A DNA stretch of 64,000 nt from assembly GCA_013399855.1 (NCBI GenBank), contig VXAY01006935.1, positions 84,421 through 148,420 of the forward strand, written 5' to 3'. This DNA is from Oxyruncus cristatus. Its lineage: Eukaryota; Chordata; Aves; Passeriformes; Cotingidae. The stretch's first letter is position 1. Every line of letters starts with the position of its first letter. Positions 22,103 to 35,552 of this stretch are shown here, one piece after another. The position numbers and the translations under genes were made by a program. Below the pieces are notes generated by a model. The model was not told where the DNA came from. It worked only from the letters and a program-made list of their open reading frames with translations, and did not search any database.

Positions 22103-25100
22103 GTATCCACAGAGCAAAAGCAATATCCTTTGCAAAGAACTACCATAAAAAGTCTTAGGGGAAGATACAATCTGCCTTGTACAGAAATAAAGCCAATTCT
22201 ACTTTCCACTCTCCCTTAAATGTAAGCCACTTAGTGGGATATCTCAAAAAAAAAAAAAAAAGATAAAATCTAGAGATTAAGAAGTCATATGACACATAAA
22301 TCAAAAGAACAGAAGGGGTTGAGAATGAGTTTGTAAAGAAGTAATTTTTAGCATTCACTATAATTGGTCTGCTACAGTACTTATCTGTTATCTGCTTTTT
22401 TTAGTTATCACCATTTTTCTGGAACACGATGGGTAATTGTACTTAGGAATTTGAAAGTAAAATGTGGTATTTGCATAAAGATTTCATTTTTAACTCAATT
22501 TCACCTTTACATTTTTTAGCCTCATCTTGTTAGAAAAAGGCACCTGAAAAGCAAAGTTAGTTACCATAAGGGCATATTATATATTGCTATAGATCGCAGG
22601 ACCTTCTGACTTTTGAAAGGTGGATTCCTACCCTTTATAAGATTTCAGTCCTCTGTGTCACCGTGACAGCAACCTCAATTTGGTACTATAATGTAAGTGA
22701 CTGGAGAAGCTGGCACAGTATCTTTGAGGTTTCAAAATGAAGGTAAAAATTATCACCTCAAGAATATGTTCAGCCTTTCTAGAGAGAATGAGGGAAGAAA
22801 GCAGAAAACATGTACAAAACTTCCGCCTTTAAATAATCAAACTGCTGAAATATGCAGATCACACATTTAATCAACAATAGAGGCCCTTTTGGTGAGAGCA
22901 ATTTATCATCAGATAGACAGGGATTATGATAGATGATGGGACACAGGAGAGCCTGTTTCTCTGCATGACTCTGAAGAAGTAGCTGCTCACGTGAAACATT
23001 AAGGTTGCTACACCTGAGAGAGTTAATAAGGGATTTAGTAGGGCATAGCCACTCCTGGATTATGCTTCCCTTTCCAGCTTTCACATAAACCAGCACTCAC
23101 AAATGTGTGCCTGCTAAATGCTCTTGTCTCTACTCTTCCACTGTAGACAGCCTTCTGGGCTAGTCTGGTTTTCCCCCAGGCACCATTCTGCTTTCCACTG
23201 TGCACCTTTCGATTTAACCTTTGAAAAGTAGTTCTAACGTGAAAATATCATAGCAACTGTGTATCAAATAAAAATAAAATTCAAATCTCCAGGTAAATGG
23301 TTGCCTTTTCATATCTCTCAGTTTATTCCCTTTGTGTTGATTGAATAATTTCTCTAAAATGCATCACCAACATCCCTTTCCTATGATGTTTTGATTATGA
23401 ATAGACTTTCATTATGCTTAATCTTACTTTGGAAACCTATCTATTTTTTAACTTGCATTTATTTGTTTTTCTCCACCTGTGGTCCTTTTTGCTACAGTTT
23501 AGGACTGTAGGGAGATCCTCAGCAGAATTGAGGTGGAATAGCTCTGCTGATCTCAGAAAAAGTAGGGCAGTTAAGAAAGAAAAAAAGCTCATCTCATTTT
23601 GCACCTGGACACAAAAATTGGGTTAACACATAACAAATCATGTCTCAAATGTAAAAAAAACCCTCCAAAAGCACAGAGAGAAACTTCTATAAGCCTTAAC
23701 AGCAAGAATTTTAATTAAAAACACATTTAGCCTAAATTTTCTATGTTTCAAATTACTTTCTCTACATTCACTGATTTTTATTTTGTATACTCTCCCTGCT
23801 ATCTATCTCATTCTAGGCTTATGTCTTCAGCTTTGCCACTTCTTCCATGTTTTCATAGCTTTCTCTTTTTTGCTGACCTGTGTTACAGTTATTGAGGTCT
23901 GGTTCTTCACATGATTTCAAAGATGAGTGATGGGATTCATCTTGCCTAGTTTGGCTACCCCAGACTGAAATGGGTAAGTCTTACTTGGTCTGTCAGACTC
24001 TCATCAACAATTTGAAAAATAACTATCTACACAGGATTACATTAACTTTATTTTAAGAAAGGGCATGCAATTCTATTTTCTAATGTTACTTAATTCCCAC
24101 CACAAATTATCAAGGAAATCAAGACATACTAACCTATAGATCAAGCTTTTAGATGCTTCAGTGTCATGGATTTCACCTGTAATTTTCATTTTATTTTCAG
24201 TATTTAAGTTTTATTAATAATTTTAAAGTTTGTCTTGCATGTAAGTCTAAGAGGAGGGGTGAGGTATCAGTGTTGCAAACACTGATCTGCCTGTGGCTAG
24301 AAGTTCCTTAAAAAGGTGCATGTAATATGTCCTCCTTATGTTTTTTATTTCGGTATCTTTTTTTTGTGTGTGTGTCCCTAATTTCATATTCTTTTTTCTT
24401 GACTCCAGAATTTGCATTGTCCCAAAAGACCACAGCTGTCAGTTTTTAAATCAAAACTCAGTCTTTACTATAGCTATGTCTCAATCTGTGAATATGCATA
24501 ACACTAAGAAAAATGTACTTTTCAACGAGAACAATGAGCGACAATGCTGGAGATGAAATCCCTACGTACATGTGCACATGTGTCTATACCTCCAGCAGTT
24601 GTGGGGGTTTTCAGCTGATTACTCTGACTTTCAAAAGGACTTGTCATGTAGATCCTCAGTCATCTGGAATACTGTTGCACACACTTCCTTCTTTTTCCCT
24701 AAAGCTTGCTCCCAAGCTTTCATTCATCAGTGCCTTCTGGCACAAGCCTGTGTGGGAGCTGCAGTCCACTCGACCTACAGAGCCAGAAAGCTTAACGTGC
24801 ATCAGGAACAGAACATTTTGAAAATTGCCTATTCTCCTTTTCCCAGGAGAGTCAGTCTTTTACACATTTAACTGCCACATTCAGAAGTCAAATGCCTTTA
24901 TTATGATTGTTCATTGCCAACAATGTGCTCTGCACTATGCAATATATAACACTGCAAGGCAGGGTCTTCTCTAGGGACAAAGAACGTTGTTCTCTACCTA
25001 ATGGCAGGAAGTGAGACTGTAGTGATTTTTGAAGGCAAAATATCTTCTTGGGCTTTACTGCTACAACAAGAAAAAGATCAAAGTCTCTTAAACCAGACAA

Positions 25101-28012
25101 TGCAATCCTCACAGCTCCGTTAGAGCAGGGGTTTAATTTGTTTTGGATGTTCTTATCTTGTAGACACAATTCTAGACACTTTCTCAAAATAAGTCAATAC
25201 TGACATTACACTTTGCCATTGTTTACTCTTTTGGAAAAGAAGCCATTGTCTTTCTGTATAAGTTAAGATGGGAAGTGCAGTCACAGGCCAGTGACGTGTT
25301 CTTTATCATCCCATATATCAGTGTCAGAAACAGTAGCTACACTTTTAAACAGTACACTCTCTCTGTCCAGAAGCTATATCCTTCAAAATGATGCTGATTT
25401 GGAAGCAATGCGAATGGGGGCAAGTTGTATAGTGGTGGAGTGTCATACTAAAGGTGTACTGTACACATATTAATGCAACAGCATCATGCCACTGAACTCA
25501 AAATGTCTATTGAACCCTGCCTGTCATGCTAAAAGGCGGCAGTTGTACTGTACATCGTCAACCTCTGCAGATGATATTTGGAAGGATTTGCAAGAATTTG
25601 GGATCCCCAGTGCTACTTCTCCTTTTGGCTCTTCACTTACCATAGATTGACAGACCAACCACCTGTAAAATATTTTCTCCTGTTTTTCTTTATATGTAAT
25701 GTACTGAACTCTCACACTTTTTGCATCACATTAATTCTCAGTGTCATGAGTTAGATCTTCCTCATTTATCTGTAAGATAGATGACAGCATTTTGGAATAA
25801 CCACTGAACAATAGTCAAAGGTTGTTTGGTAAATGGCTACTGTAATGTTAGCTCATAGTAAACACACATCTCCTATCAGATGAAAATATGAAAATCTAAA
25901 GGTGTTATTTTCCAACACTATGAAAGAAAAAGAAATTTAGGAAAAGCTATCATTAATCCATTTAGTGATGAACGCTAGTATTTTTCAATAGTGTTAAATT
26001 ATTTTGCAAGGGGCCATGGCTTCACAACAGTACTACTCACTTAGCAATGCTAGTCACTCTGCAGGGAAGAAACACACAGTAATTGTCACTACTAACGCAC
26101 TGACCATGGACCACACTCCTCTCTGGAGTGGCTAGTAATGATGTCAGAGAATAGTCAACCACACATTTACCCTTCTCTGCTGCAATATAATCATATTATT
26201 TTGAATTTTAAAGATCCTTATTGTTCTTTTATTTTCTGAATCCAGTTTTGGAGATCAACCACTGTCACTGACAGTAATACCAGGCTTAGTCAGAGCTTGT
26301 GCTTTGTTTGCAGAGACATCCTTTGATTAGAGGTGGAGGATTAAGCATTAGTATCAGAAAAAAACCCCTGAAAACATAACAAACCAAACCAAACAAAAAC
26401 ACAGAGGAGGAAGATTAGGCTGCAAACAGTTTATTTCACCACTGACAAATTTAGAGTGAGGTTCCAAGACCTACTAGTACTCAGTGGTGTTAAATCATCT
26501 AATTTGACTTGCAGCTCACAAAGTTTATGGAATTACCTCGCTAGAGCATCCCATTACAGTCCCTTTCTATTTCTTTCTTTCCCATCTGAAACGACACCCC
26601 TCTAGAGAATGACACCTTTATTGGGAAAACTCTTTAACTAGTAAAAATTCCAAGTAATCTGTCAACACTATTGACTTATATTACAGGATTATGTGTGTTT
26701 TCTCCATAGCTAAAATTTTGCAAATGTGAAAAATGAATTTATAAAGAGAAATTCAGGGGGAAGAGTCATTCAGTACTACTGCAATATCTCCATGCCGTAC
26801 CTCTGTCAAGATATGATTGGTTTCAATATTGCCATTTTCATGACATTGTCCAGTCCATTTTTTAAAACAAATAGTACCTTAATCCATAAATAACACATTG
26901 ATACACTACCTGTGTTTAAGGCTGGTGAATCTTGTGAATGTAAGGCCTAAGTTCTGAGGGAGTTGGCTGAAATGTTGATGAAAGTTGCTGTGTTACAGTT
27001 CTTATGGGGAGGGAGAAGACAGGAAAATCTTTTTCTGATGCAGCCTTATGAATATTCTTCTGATCTTTGACAGGTTAATTTCCTGACAGCTTCCCAAAAA
27101 TCCTGTTGAACTTGAGAGCACAAGAGTGCTTTTCTGTGTTATTTTCACTGTGTTTGCTATTTATGAATGTTTATGCATGTGTTTGAAATGTGTATGTGCA
27201 GCTTGAGTAATGATGACTTTTAAGTATATTTTAGATAAAGTAGCCAAAGAGGGCAGTCTGTTTTTGCACACTGTTTCCAAGTATCTGCCTAATTTCTAAA
27301 GCAAAATGATATAATGTCTTATAATTCCTAATCTACTCCATTTGACAGAGCCAGCTCCAAGCTGTAGAAATAGAAGACCTTTTTCTCTCACTGATTACAG
27401 CTAAACTTTTATTCAATATCATTTTGAACACCACCATTGTTTTAGGAACTTATTCTCATTAATTTTTTTTTTTTTTGATATTATCCTTTTAGCTTTGCGA
27501 TTTCTCTTGAAAGCTCTAGTTGCACAGCCAAGTTATGTGCATTTTCTACCCAGTGAGGCTTATTCTTCACTTTAGGCAACTGCTTTGGGAGTTTGCATTT
27601 TGGTGCAATCTTCAGACTTTTTCTTGTTTCAGCGTGGAAAACAGGGAGAAGAAATTCACAGTCAAAAATTATTCAACTGCAGAAACTTCCACAATTGCAA
27701 ATTTTATGGTGAATTTAACCTACGCTACAGCTGATTGCACAGCTGCTACATGTTTGTACTAATGTGGGTTCCAGCTTTCCTTCAGACCCAAGCCCCAGTC
27801 GCCCATATTCAGATATGTCAGCTGATGTTCAGACTCTACTCTTGAGTGAGCCAGCTGGCTTCCCTGGCAGGAAAATGAAAGATTGCATTCAAATCTTTTC
27901 CCTGCAGACTGTATGATGACCGGGACCACACTGATTAAAGCCTGTTCACAGTGCCCCTCCGAGGCCTTTTCATACCCACAAGCATGAACCACATTGTCCA
28001 TGCTACCTTGAC

Positions 28013-28030
28013 CTTTTTTTTTTTTTTTTG
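28013..28030 (+). repeat. Poly(T) run
   Basis: About 17 T residues ending just before GTGCAG; it forms the pyrimidine tract of the possible acceptor at 28035. Confidence 0.9.
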
Positions 28031-28035
28031 TGCAG

Positions 28036-28079
28036 AAATTCTTACAAGGTGGGCTGCAAGACAGCCCTCTCATTTTTGG
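28036..28079 (+). other. Possible 44-bp cryptic exon
   Basis: A long T run followed by GTGCAG (acceptor ending 28035) and, 44 bases later, GG followed by GTAAGT (donor at 28080), which is the ideal donor consensus. All three plus frames are open through the 44 bases. 44 is not a multiple of 3. A poly(T) run from an antisense retroposon tail can create such a false acceptor, so this may be a cryptic exon, or nothing. Confidence 0.2.
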
Positions 28080-28266
28080 GTAAGTTTTTTGTATACCTCT
28101 TATGTAAGGAGTATGATTTGTATCGCAGAGAAAAATAAAGTCCTCATTCATATTTTGAACGTGCCCATAGCTGAAATCACAACATCTGGTGTGAATTCTG
28201 TGGCAGGAAAAGGAGTTAATCTCCTAGGATCTCCTGTGCCTTAACCAGCAGAGGAGCCACACAGAT

Positions 28267-28300
28267 TTTTTTGTTTGTTTCTTTGTTTGTTTTTGTTTTG
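28267..28300 (+). repeat. (TTTG)n simple repeat
   Basis: Imperfect run of TTTG units with one TTTC interruption. Confidence 0.85.
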
Positions 28301-30477
28301 AAATAAGCTCAGGAGTATTTTTTTGTCATATTCCACTGTATCTGTGATGAATTGCACAAAACACATAGCGAGGAAGCTACAGCTGGGACATCTCACAGCT
28401 CAGGCAGCTTTAACTAAGTTTTAGGGCAAGTCCCAGCTGAAGCCTCAGCAAATGGAAATCCCAGAATCCAAAGAATGAAAAGAAGACCCTTATTCACAGC
28501 TAGGCCTGTGAGGAGAGAAGTACTCCTAGTAGAGAAGTCCCAGTAGAGAATTTTTTCTGGAGTCTAAGGCTCCAGAATTAATTCCTTAAGAGATTCTTTA
28601 GGGCCATGCTCATTTCTCCCGTAGTCTACATAAGTACATTGCTATATATGATCGTTCTGACATTTTTTGAAGAATAGATAGGTATATGCACTCTGGCTGG
28701 CAAAATTGTTTCATGAAGTACTGACTGCGTGGTAGGATCCGGCCTCTAGGACGTAAGAACCATTAAGATACTTTAAGGCATTCATATGTCCTTGGCATAA
28801 ACTGTTTATTCATCGTTCACAAGATACCATGAGAAACTACTTCTAGTTCAAGTGAAGAAAACTAATCTGATTAGTAAGGCTGCACACATCACAAATAAAT
28901 AAATTATTTTGGTGTTTTGTTTTTTTTAATACCCTGTTGGTAGTTTGTTGATGTGTAATTTGGGGCAAATCTTTTTTACCTCAATTTACCAATCCATGAA
29001 GCCAGTACCAAGGCAATGTTTTTCTTTCCTATGACACTGGCCATCAAATTAAATATAGTTCAGACTTGTATATTATTGTATTAAATAATATTGTTGGATT
29101 TAAATAAACTTTTTAACTCCTGTTAACATCTTTTTTTATTCAAATTATACTAAGGATGTATTATTTTGTTGTTCCAAACTCATCTTACATTTGCTGAATA
29201 TACAGCACCTGTGACATAGCAAGACTCCTGAACAGGCTTCTTCAACTGCCCACAGAAAGCTCAAAAAGTATATAGATGATGTTTTGTGTTAAACTGCCTG
29301 TTCTTTCAATCTGTACAAGAATCTTTGGTTTTGGCTAAGAGCAGTGGAAGACTAAAGGAACATCTCCCCCTAAATTTTAATTTCAAGAGTTTTAGAAAAC
29401 TTTTCCTAAATTTTAGTCTCAGCAGTTGACTCCAAAATTAATTTTATCTTTGATTTTTGCTTCTACACAGCTATTTTGAGTATCTTCCATCCAGAAATTC
29501 CATCACAGAATGCAGGTGACTTTAAGTATGGGGCTGAAAATCCTAGTGTCCTGCTTTGATCAAGTATTTCTGTTAGATCTGCCTATATCTACCCTGAACA
29601 GGACTAAGGTTTTTATAGAAAGTTTTCGCAGGTCAACATAATTTCTTTAAAATGGAACACTGTTTATTATCTATCATTAGAGTAAATAGACCGTTTTAAC
29701 TCAGAAACTCATGTTATTCTTTGTCACCCATAGAGCAGGAGAAATTAAAATACTATAAAAATAAAATAATAATTTCTGAAATTTTGAAATATTATTTTTC
29801 TCCAATGACATTTCACTTTAATCCATTTGTATCTATAAAAGGCTTGATGCAAATACTATACTGATGAATGTGAATGCTTCCCTGTTATACGATCTGGGAC
29901 AGAACTCTTCGGCTGTGAATCTTCCTCTTTGGGAAATCTTCTGATTTGAATAAACTCACTTCAATAGAACCCAATGCAAATAGAACCCAAAAAAACATCT
30001 ATAAATCATACTTTATGCTTTTGTTTGTCTTTTTTGCTTTGTTTCACAAGTACAAATACAGATTTGCAAATAATACATCGTCTTCAGTTGTCCTTGACAA
30101 CAACGCACATTATATGGAACCACACGTCTCTCAAAAGATTCTGGCAGTATTTTACGTAGCCAAGGAGATATTTAGAATTAACCTTGCACTGTACATTGTT
30201 CCTTGTCCTTCACTTGTTGACGTACTAAGTACCTCAGTAGATGAAGATTTTCTCCTCTGCACTTTTTTTCTTGTCAGTGTCCTGGCTTGAAACTTTTTTC
30301 CAAGTAATCAGAAAAGCATACCCCAGACAATGTATCAGCAAGCAACTACCTGATAGAGAAAGGATCCTTAAAATACGTACTCAACAGCAACAGTATTCAG
30401 TAAATGACTGAGCCTGATCAGAAATAAATTGTTTTAGAAAACCCACTGTTATGGGGTTTTACACTTTGCAGGTGGAT

Positions 30478-30495
30478 TTTTTTTTTTTTTTTTTT
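30478..30495 (+). repeat. Poly(T) run
   Basis: About 17-18 consecutive T residues; no element recognised next to it. Confidence 0.85.
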
Positions 30496-31504
30496 GTTAT
30501 TACAGATGTTATTTTGTTTTTACTTTAGGTTAAAATAGTAGCAACATAAAATTAAAGTATTCAGAATTACTTATTTTTAAAAAGCACTAATAATGCTATG
30601 AGAAAATGAAAGATTAGTTTCTTGCTTCAATCTCAGTTGAAAGGTTTCTGAGAAAAGAGGACACTGAACTGAAAAACAAGTCCAACACAATTTTCATTTA
30701 AGTTACCTAATTAACCTGGTCTAACCTCAAGCTAACCTTACTTGGAGCAGAATTTGGGACCAAATAACATCCCAAGGTAATTCCAACTTGAATTATGCTG
30801 CAATCCTACAATTCAGATATGATTTTCTACAGACTTGAAACAGAGTTAAGACCGATCCTATTATCTTCTGGACCACTTTTGAATTACGGTTAAATTTCTA
30901 TAAATATCCTATAAGATTGCCATCAGAGATATTATTTAGGATTAATGGGGTATAAAATTACAATACTGATTTCACATCTCTTTACATGGCCTAATTAAAA
31001 TATTCATGAATGTCTATGTTCTATGGATTTGGGGATCCCTAAGACCAGAAACTCACAGTAATCCTAACGAAAAAAAGGGTTTATTTCCTTCTACTAGGTA
31101 TTGATCAAGATGCTTTTGGAGTATGGTATCCTGTTTTACATGTCCAGTAGACTATTGAAGACTTCGCACTGGGAAGTGTAAATAGGTCAAAACAATCACC
31201 TCTGGTAAATCTTCCTCTCTCTTACATTGCATAGATTTATAAGCACAGCTACACAAGTCAATGAAGTGGGATAATATGGTTTCTGAATACATAACCAAGT
31301 TAGTCTAAGCACTGCCCAAGCCCAAACACCTCTTAAGAGGGCTCTAGATTACCCAGGTAAAAAATTTCCCAGAAATTGTGCCAAAATATTAATAATATGG
31401 ATGGCCATTTGACAACATTTAGGGCTGAAATCTGTCCATATATGGATTAGAAATAAGAAGTTCCAATCAAGGATTAGACATTAATATCTTTAAACTGAGA
31501 GTAA

Positions 31505-31509
31505 ACACA
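31505..31509 (+). repeat. Target-site duplication, left copy (ACACA)
   Basis: ACACA before the LTR start matches ACATA at 32806-32810 in 4 of 5 bases. Confidence 0.55.
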
Positions 31510-32805
31510 TGTCATGGTTTAAGCCCATTCCCGCAGTATTGGTGTAGAAAATGATTAACTCCAGGTGAAATTCTGGAGTTTTGGGACATCTCTACTAATG
31601 ACATATTTAACAAACCGGAAGAGAAGATGAATTGCGCAGAAGAAATTCCAGCCCAGAGGAGAGCGGAGGAGAACAAGAGATAGCAATGTAGCCTCCAAGG
31701 TCAGTGTAGCAGTAGCGGGGAGGAGAGGCCCCGGGGGGGCCCCCTCTCCCCCTCCATCAGGGGAAAAGACTTAAAAAACTAAAACCCTGCCACCTGTGGA
31801 AGATTATTTGTAGAGAAGAAACCTTCGTGTGGCCCCCCCGCTCTCCGGGGCCTGGCCTGGCCTAGCCCAAGGAGAGCAAGGATGGCTTGAGGCCAAGACT
31901 GAATCACCTGGAAGGCATATGCAACAAGCTGCAGAAGAATTGCAGCTACAGGATGGTGGAGAAGCTAATGAACTCTCCTTCGAGGGGCCAAGCCCCCTCA
32001 CGACCTTGGGACTTTGTCCAAAAGCTGAGCCTTACACTAAGCCCCTATACCGGGGGCCCAGTGCAATTTCGGACCGGGTGTGATGGCAGGATGACCCCTT
32101 TCACTGCAAATTGGGGAGCAGTGGTGAGTTGGAGCAGCCAGGCGCAGCTGAGAGCCAAGATTGGGCATTTGGTCAAAAGCAGAAAGTCAGAAGAATTCCA
32201 GAGAACGAGAGAAGAGGCTACTTAGAGCAGCAGAGCACCGCACTGGAGAGTGTTCTTGCGTATGGACTGAGCCAAAAGAAACCCAGAACCTCTGTGACCC
32301 GGGAAGGGGTGGTGACTTTTAGGAAACTCCCTGAAACTCCTCGTGGAAGGAACCTCCATGGAACCCTACATTCCATGGTGATGACATGGTGATACGAGTT
32401 TTCCCTCGAAGCCCACGGTAAACCCTCGGTAGCCGTAGACGAGCTGCTAGAGGTAGGAGGCAAACTCCCCTACCTTCTGATGGAGAGAAAGAGAGTGTTT
32501 CAAGCTGCGGTGATTTGGAACTTTTGCCTTAAAGACTTTTTTTTCCTTCTCCTTCTTCCTCTGGACTGCTTTTGAAGAAAAGAAGGAGGGGTGGGATTTG
32601 TAAATATGTAAGTTTATTATTATAAGGAAAACTAGTTAAAGTTGTTGTGTATATATGTATTCCCTTAGTTCTTTAGCAATAAATTTTAATATTAATATCC
32701 CCATGTCAGGGAGATCTGTTTTGTCTATGTGAACTCTTCTTACTTATTAGCAAAATTTATGGGTTGATAAAACCGTGCAGAAATGCAAGGGTTAAACTTT
32801 TGACA
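31510..32805 (+). mobile_element. Solo LTR of an endogenous retrovirus, about 1.3 kb
   Basis: Begins TGTCATGGTTTAAGCCC and ends GGGTTAAACTTTTGACA; the first 13 bases and the reverse complement of the last 14 (TGTCAAAAGTTTAA) form a good inverted repeat. Flanked by ACACA and ACATA. Much more GC-rich than its surroundings, with a GGAGAGG/CCTCTCC-armed hairpin around CCCC-GGGGGGG-CCCC at about 31721-31756, and AATAAA at 32678-32683 some 120 bp before the end. There is no primer-binding site or viral gene after it, so it is a solo LTR. It holds several overlapping frames (31829-32083, 31887-32225, 32111-32392 plus; 31804-32001 and 32218-32463 minus) that reflect GC content, not genes. Its sharp ends suggest it is among the younger insertions. 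Confidence 0.75.
32678..32683 (+). terminator. Poly(A) signal of the 31510-32805 LTR
   Basis: AATAAA in R/U5-like position near the LTR 3' end, with T-rich sequence shortly after. Confidence 0.5.
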
Positions 32806-32810
32806 ACATA
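32806..32810 (+). repeat. Target-site duplication, right copy (ACATA)
   Basis: Follows the CA end of the LTR; one mismatch to ACACA at 31505-31509. Confidence 0.55.
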
Positions 32811-35552
32811 TCATGAGGAGTAGCAAAGAAATTTCTTTATATTTTCTGAAAATAGTTTAAAAGAAAATACTGGAGAGATAAAGAGTAACCATTATAAAAA
32901 AACTAGGTTCTTACAATCAATTCTGTATAAGAGCTGTGAAACAGAAATGTCAAAATGGGAAACTAGATTTATTAAATACTCAAAAAAAAAGAAAGTAAAT
33001 TAAGATAGTGAGTCAGAAGGTATGTGTGTAACAATTGTTAAAATGTGATTAAAGTCTAAAAATACAATACAGATGCCAGAGAGGAAAAAGAACATAATTC
33101 AAACAATAATGCAGGAAACAGGAGGTGGAACAGCTGGGTGAAGCTGAAATTTTTGAATGTCTGTGATCAGTTACCTTCATTCTTAGTCTCAACATTTGGG
33201 TTTAGAGACAAATGCCTCCAAAGCTTAGCAGTATCAGTGTGTGAAGAGCTTTTAATTGAGATTCCATTATACATCTGTCAGAGAACTAGATGTGGCAACT
33301 TCAGTTTCATAAATGGCTGTTAGCAAAAAGAGTGGGTTTTTTGTGAGACTGAGGTCAAATGGTAGGGACCTCAAGGCAACTGGTAGTCATTGAAACTATG
33401 TGTGTTAAAGCTATCGCTGTTAGTATCAACTCAGCAGACTTTAATTATTATCTACTTAGCAAATGAAAAGGATGTCCCTAGGAGTTTTCAGGGATTTAGA
33501 GGTTTATTTCTACCAGTGTGAGGAGTGGATTAAAGGATGGGTCATGGCTGAGTGTTTCCTAATGTCCTTGCTCCATATGGGGGTGATATGGAAAGAAAGA
33601 CATGGGATCTGCATCAGGGCTATACAAGAAAAAAAAAAAAACGCAAAGAACCAAACCAAAAAACAATAAACCAACACTTTACCATTCGGAAAGCATTTTA
33701 GCAAAGTACTTTAATGTCCATTCATTCCAGTCACTTTCTTTATATATGTACATGAATGCCATGGTCTTCTTACAGATTCTAAATTATCTGACTACTTCAG
33801 TTGTTACTTTACCTTGACTCTATATTAATTTTAAAACTCAACTAGTGTTATCTCAGTACAAAAAGCTTCCTTTTTGTTATATCAATCAACTCATTCCTTC
33901 CTTTTTTTTTTTTCCCCCAGTTTTATTAAGTTTGATTGACGAAGGCTCCTTTTTCTTCAATTGCTACTGAAAAAAAAGTCAGGAAACTCATCTAACAGAA
34001 AAAAATTGTTGCTTGATTTAAAGGTTCTCTAATGAACTGAATACAACTGCAAAGGTACTCAGATCCAATGCGTACAAAATCTTACACCTAAGTAGTCTAA
34101 ATTATGTTGAACGTATGGGTATGAAAACAGTAAAGAATTAATAAATACTGGATCAAAGAAAACAATGTTTATTTCAATAATCAGTTTTAACCCCCAAAGA
34201 GCAATAAGTAAAAAGATATAATTTTAAAGACTTCATATGAGAAAACTTGTTTTTGTGCTTTTAACTATTACCCTCAAAGAATAAAAGTTGTTTTGCCTGG
34301 AAAACTAACATGCATATTTTTCTAATTGTTTTATAACTTTAATTTTTTTATCTAGTTGTATTTATTATAATAAAAGTACCATATAAAACAAAAATACTTT
34401 AATTGAGTGGTGGAATTCTAAAGTATTATTTGAATTCAGATTTTTTTTGTCTGTTTGTTTGTTTGGGTTTTTTCATGATGAGGGGTGATACTCACCTGAA
34501 CCTGGAAACATATCAAGCACAGCGTAAATAGAATTTTTGGCTCAGTGTAGGTGATTTTCAAGCCACTACATTTAGTCCATACTTACTATCAGCTATCTCT
34601 AAGATGAAACTGAATCTTACGCATAGCTGCATAGAAACTATTGAAGTGCTGAAATATGTGAAATATTGATTTTGAGACTTAATTTGTATTACTCTGAGAC
34701 TTCCTGACATGGCAAAGTATTTTGGCTTTAGCCTGTTAGCTTCACACTATCAGTGTTGTCACTACTTTTCTTCAGCTTTAAACTTCTTGTAATTTTGAAG
34801 CCAACGAGTTGCTTGATATATTATTATTTTCTTTCTTTAGAAACAGATATTCTGAAAAGAAAAATAAATAGTGGGATTCAATATCTGAAATGAAAGACAA
34901 ATTGTGTGTGGGTGATTATCCATTTGGCAAAATTTAGTGAAAATAAATAGAAATATGTTCGATAGCATAAATTATGGAAATGAATTCCAAATCTGTTCTA
35001 GTCCCTTGTTCCAAAAATCCAAGAAATATTTTCTCTAACTAAGTGAGCTGGCAATTTTGGAAAAGTAGTTTCTTTCTGAGTATTTTCATTTGATCTGCTT
35101 TCAGTCTCTGAAAAATTGGTAGTAAAGAACATGGGAATAATTTAGATTAAATTTATTTAGCCCTCTAAATTACTTAAGCTAGATATATGAATTGTGAAAG
35201 AATTGTGACAAGAATTAATTTGAACAAGACATTAAGACCATCAATGTCTTGTTGTTAGCTAACTTGAGATATTTTTCCATTATCTGTGACCCCCATTTTT
35301 AGATTGTACATGCAGTTATAACCTAACTTTTACAGAAACTGTATGCTTCCCTTATAATGAGTGAAAAAACCCCCGATAAGAGTAAAACAAAACAAAAACT
35401 GTTGCAGTTGAATTCAGCTGAAATGCACAAGGGTCACATTTGCAGCATGCTTTTTTCCTTTTTCCCTTTTCCTCAAGGTCAAGGGAGGACAGGACGCTTT
35501 CAGCAGTGGTGCTGGAAGTGGCAGCCTTGGTTTACCTGGGCTCTACTCCCAT
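32811..35552. other. AT-rich unique DNA, no gene seen
   Basis: 2.7 kb without named repeats except A and T runs (33630-33642, 33903-33919) and a TTTG-like run at 34441-34472. Open frames are under 80 codons. Confidence 0.6.

Larger units (their letters stand above)
20399..28012. other. Unique AT-rich DNA with a few exon-like signals
   Basis: Apart from the 20630 and 21961 segments, nothing gene-like. Open frames up to 105 codons (22779-23096 minus) show no family. Poly(A) at 22245-22260. No CR1 or LTR fragment recognised in these 7.6 kb, making it the cleanest long stretch in the first half of the window. Confidence 0.5.
28080..31509. other. AT-rich unique DNA, no gene seen
   Basis: Contains a TTTG-type simple repeat (28267-28300) and a T17-like run at 30478-30495. 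The 114-codon frame 29946-30290 plus has a second open frame inside it and no recognisable domain. No mobile element recognised. Confidence 0.55.

Noticed and set aside
22779..23096. 105-codon minus frame
   Set aside because: No family, no splice or start context, and ordinary for AT-rich DNA of this length.
27759..28151. 130-codon minus frame
   Set aside because: Its Lys run comes from the poly(T) at 28013; no domain or family, and a plus frame overlaps it.
31829..32463. Several 81-112 codon frames on both strands
   Set aside because: They lie inside a GC-rich solo LTR, overlap each other and match no viral or cellular protein.
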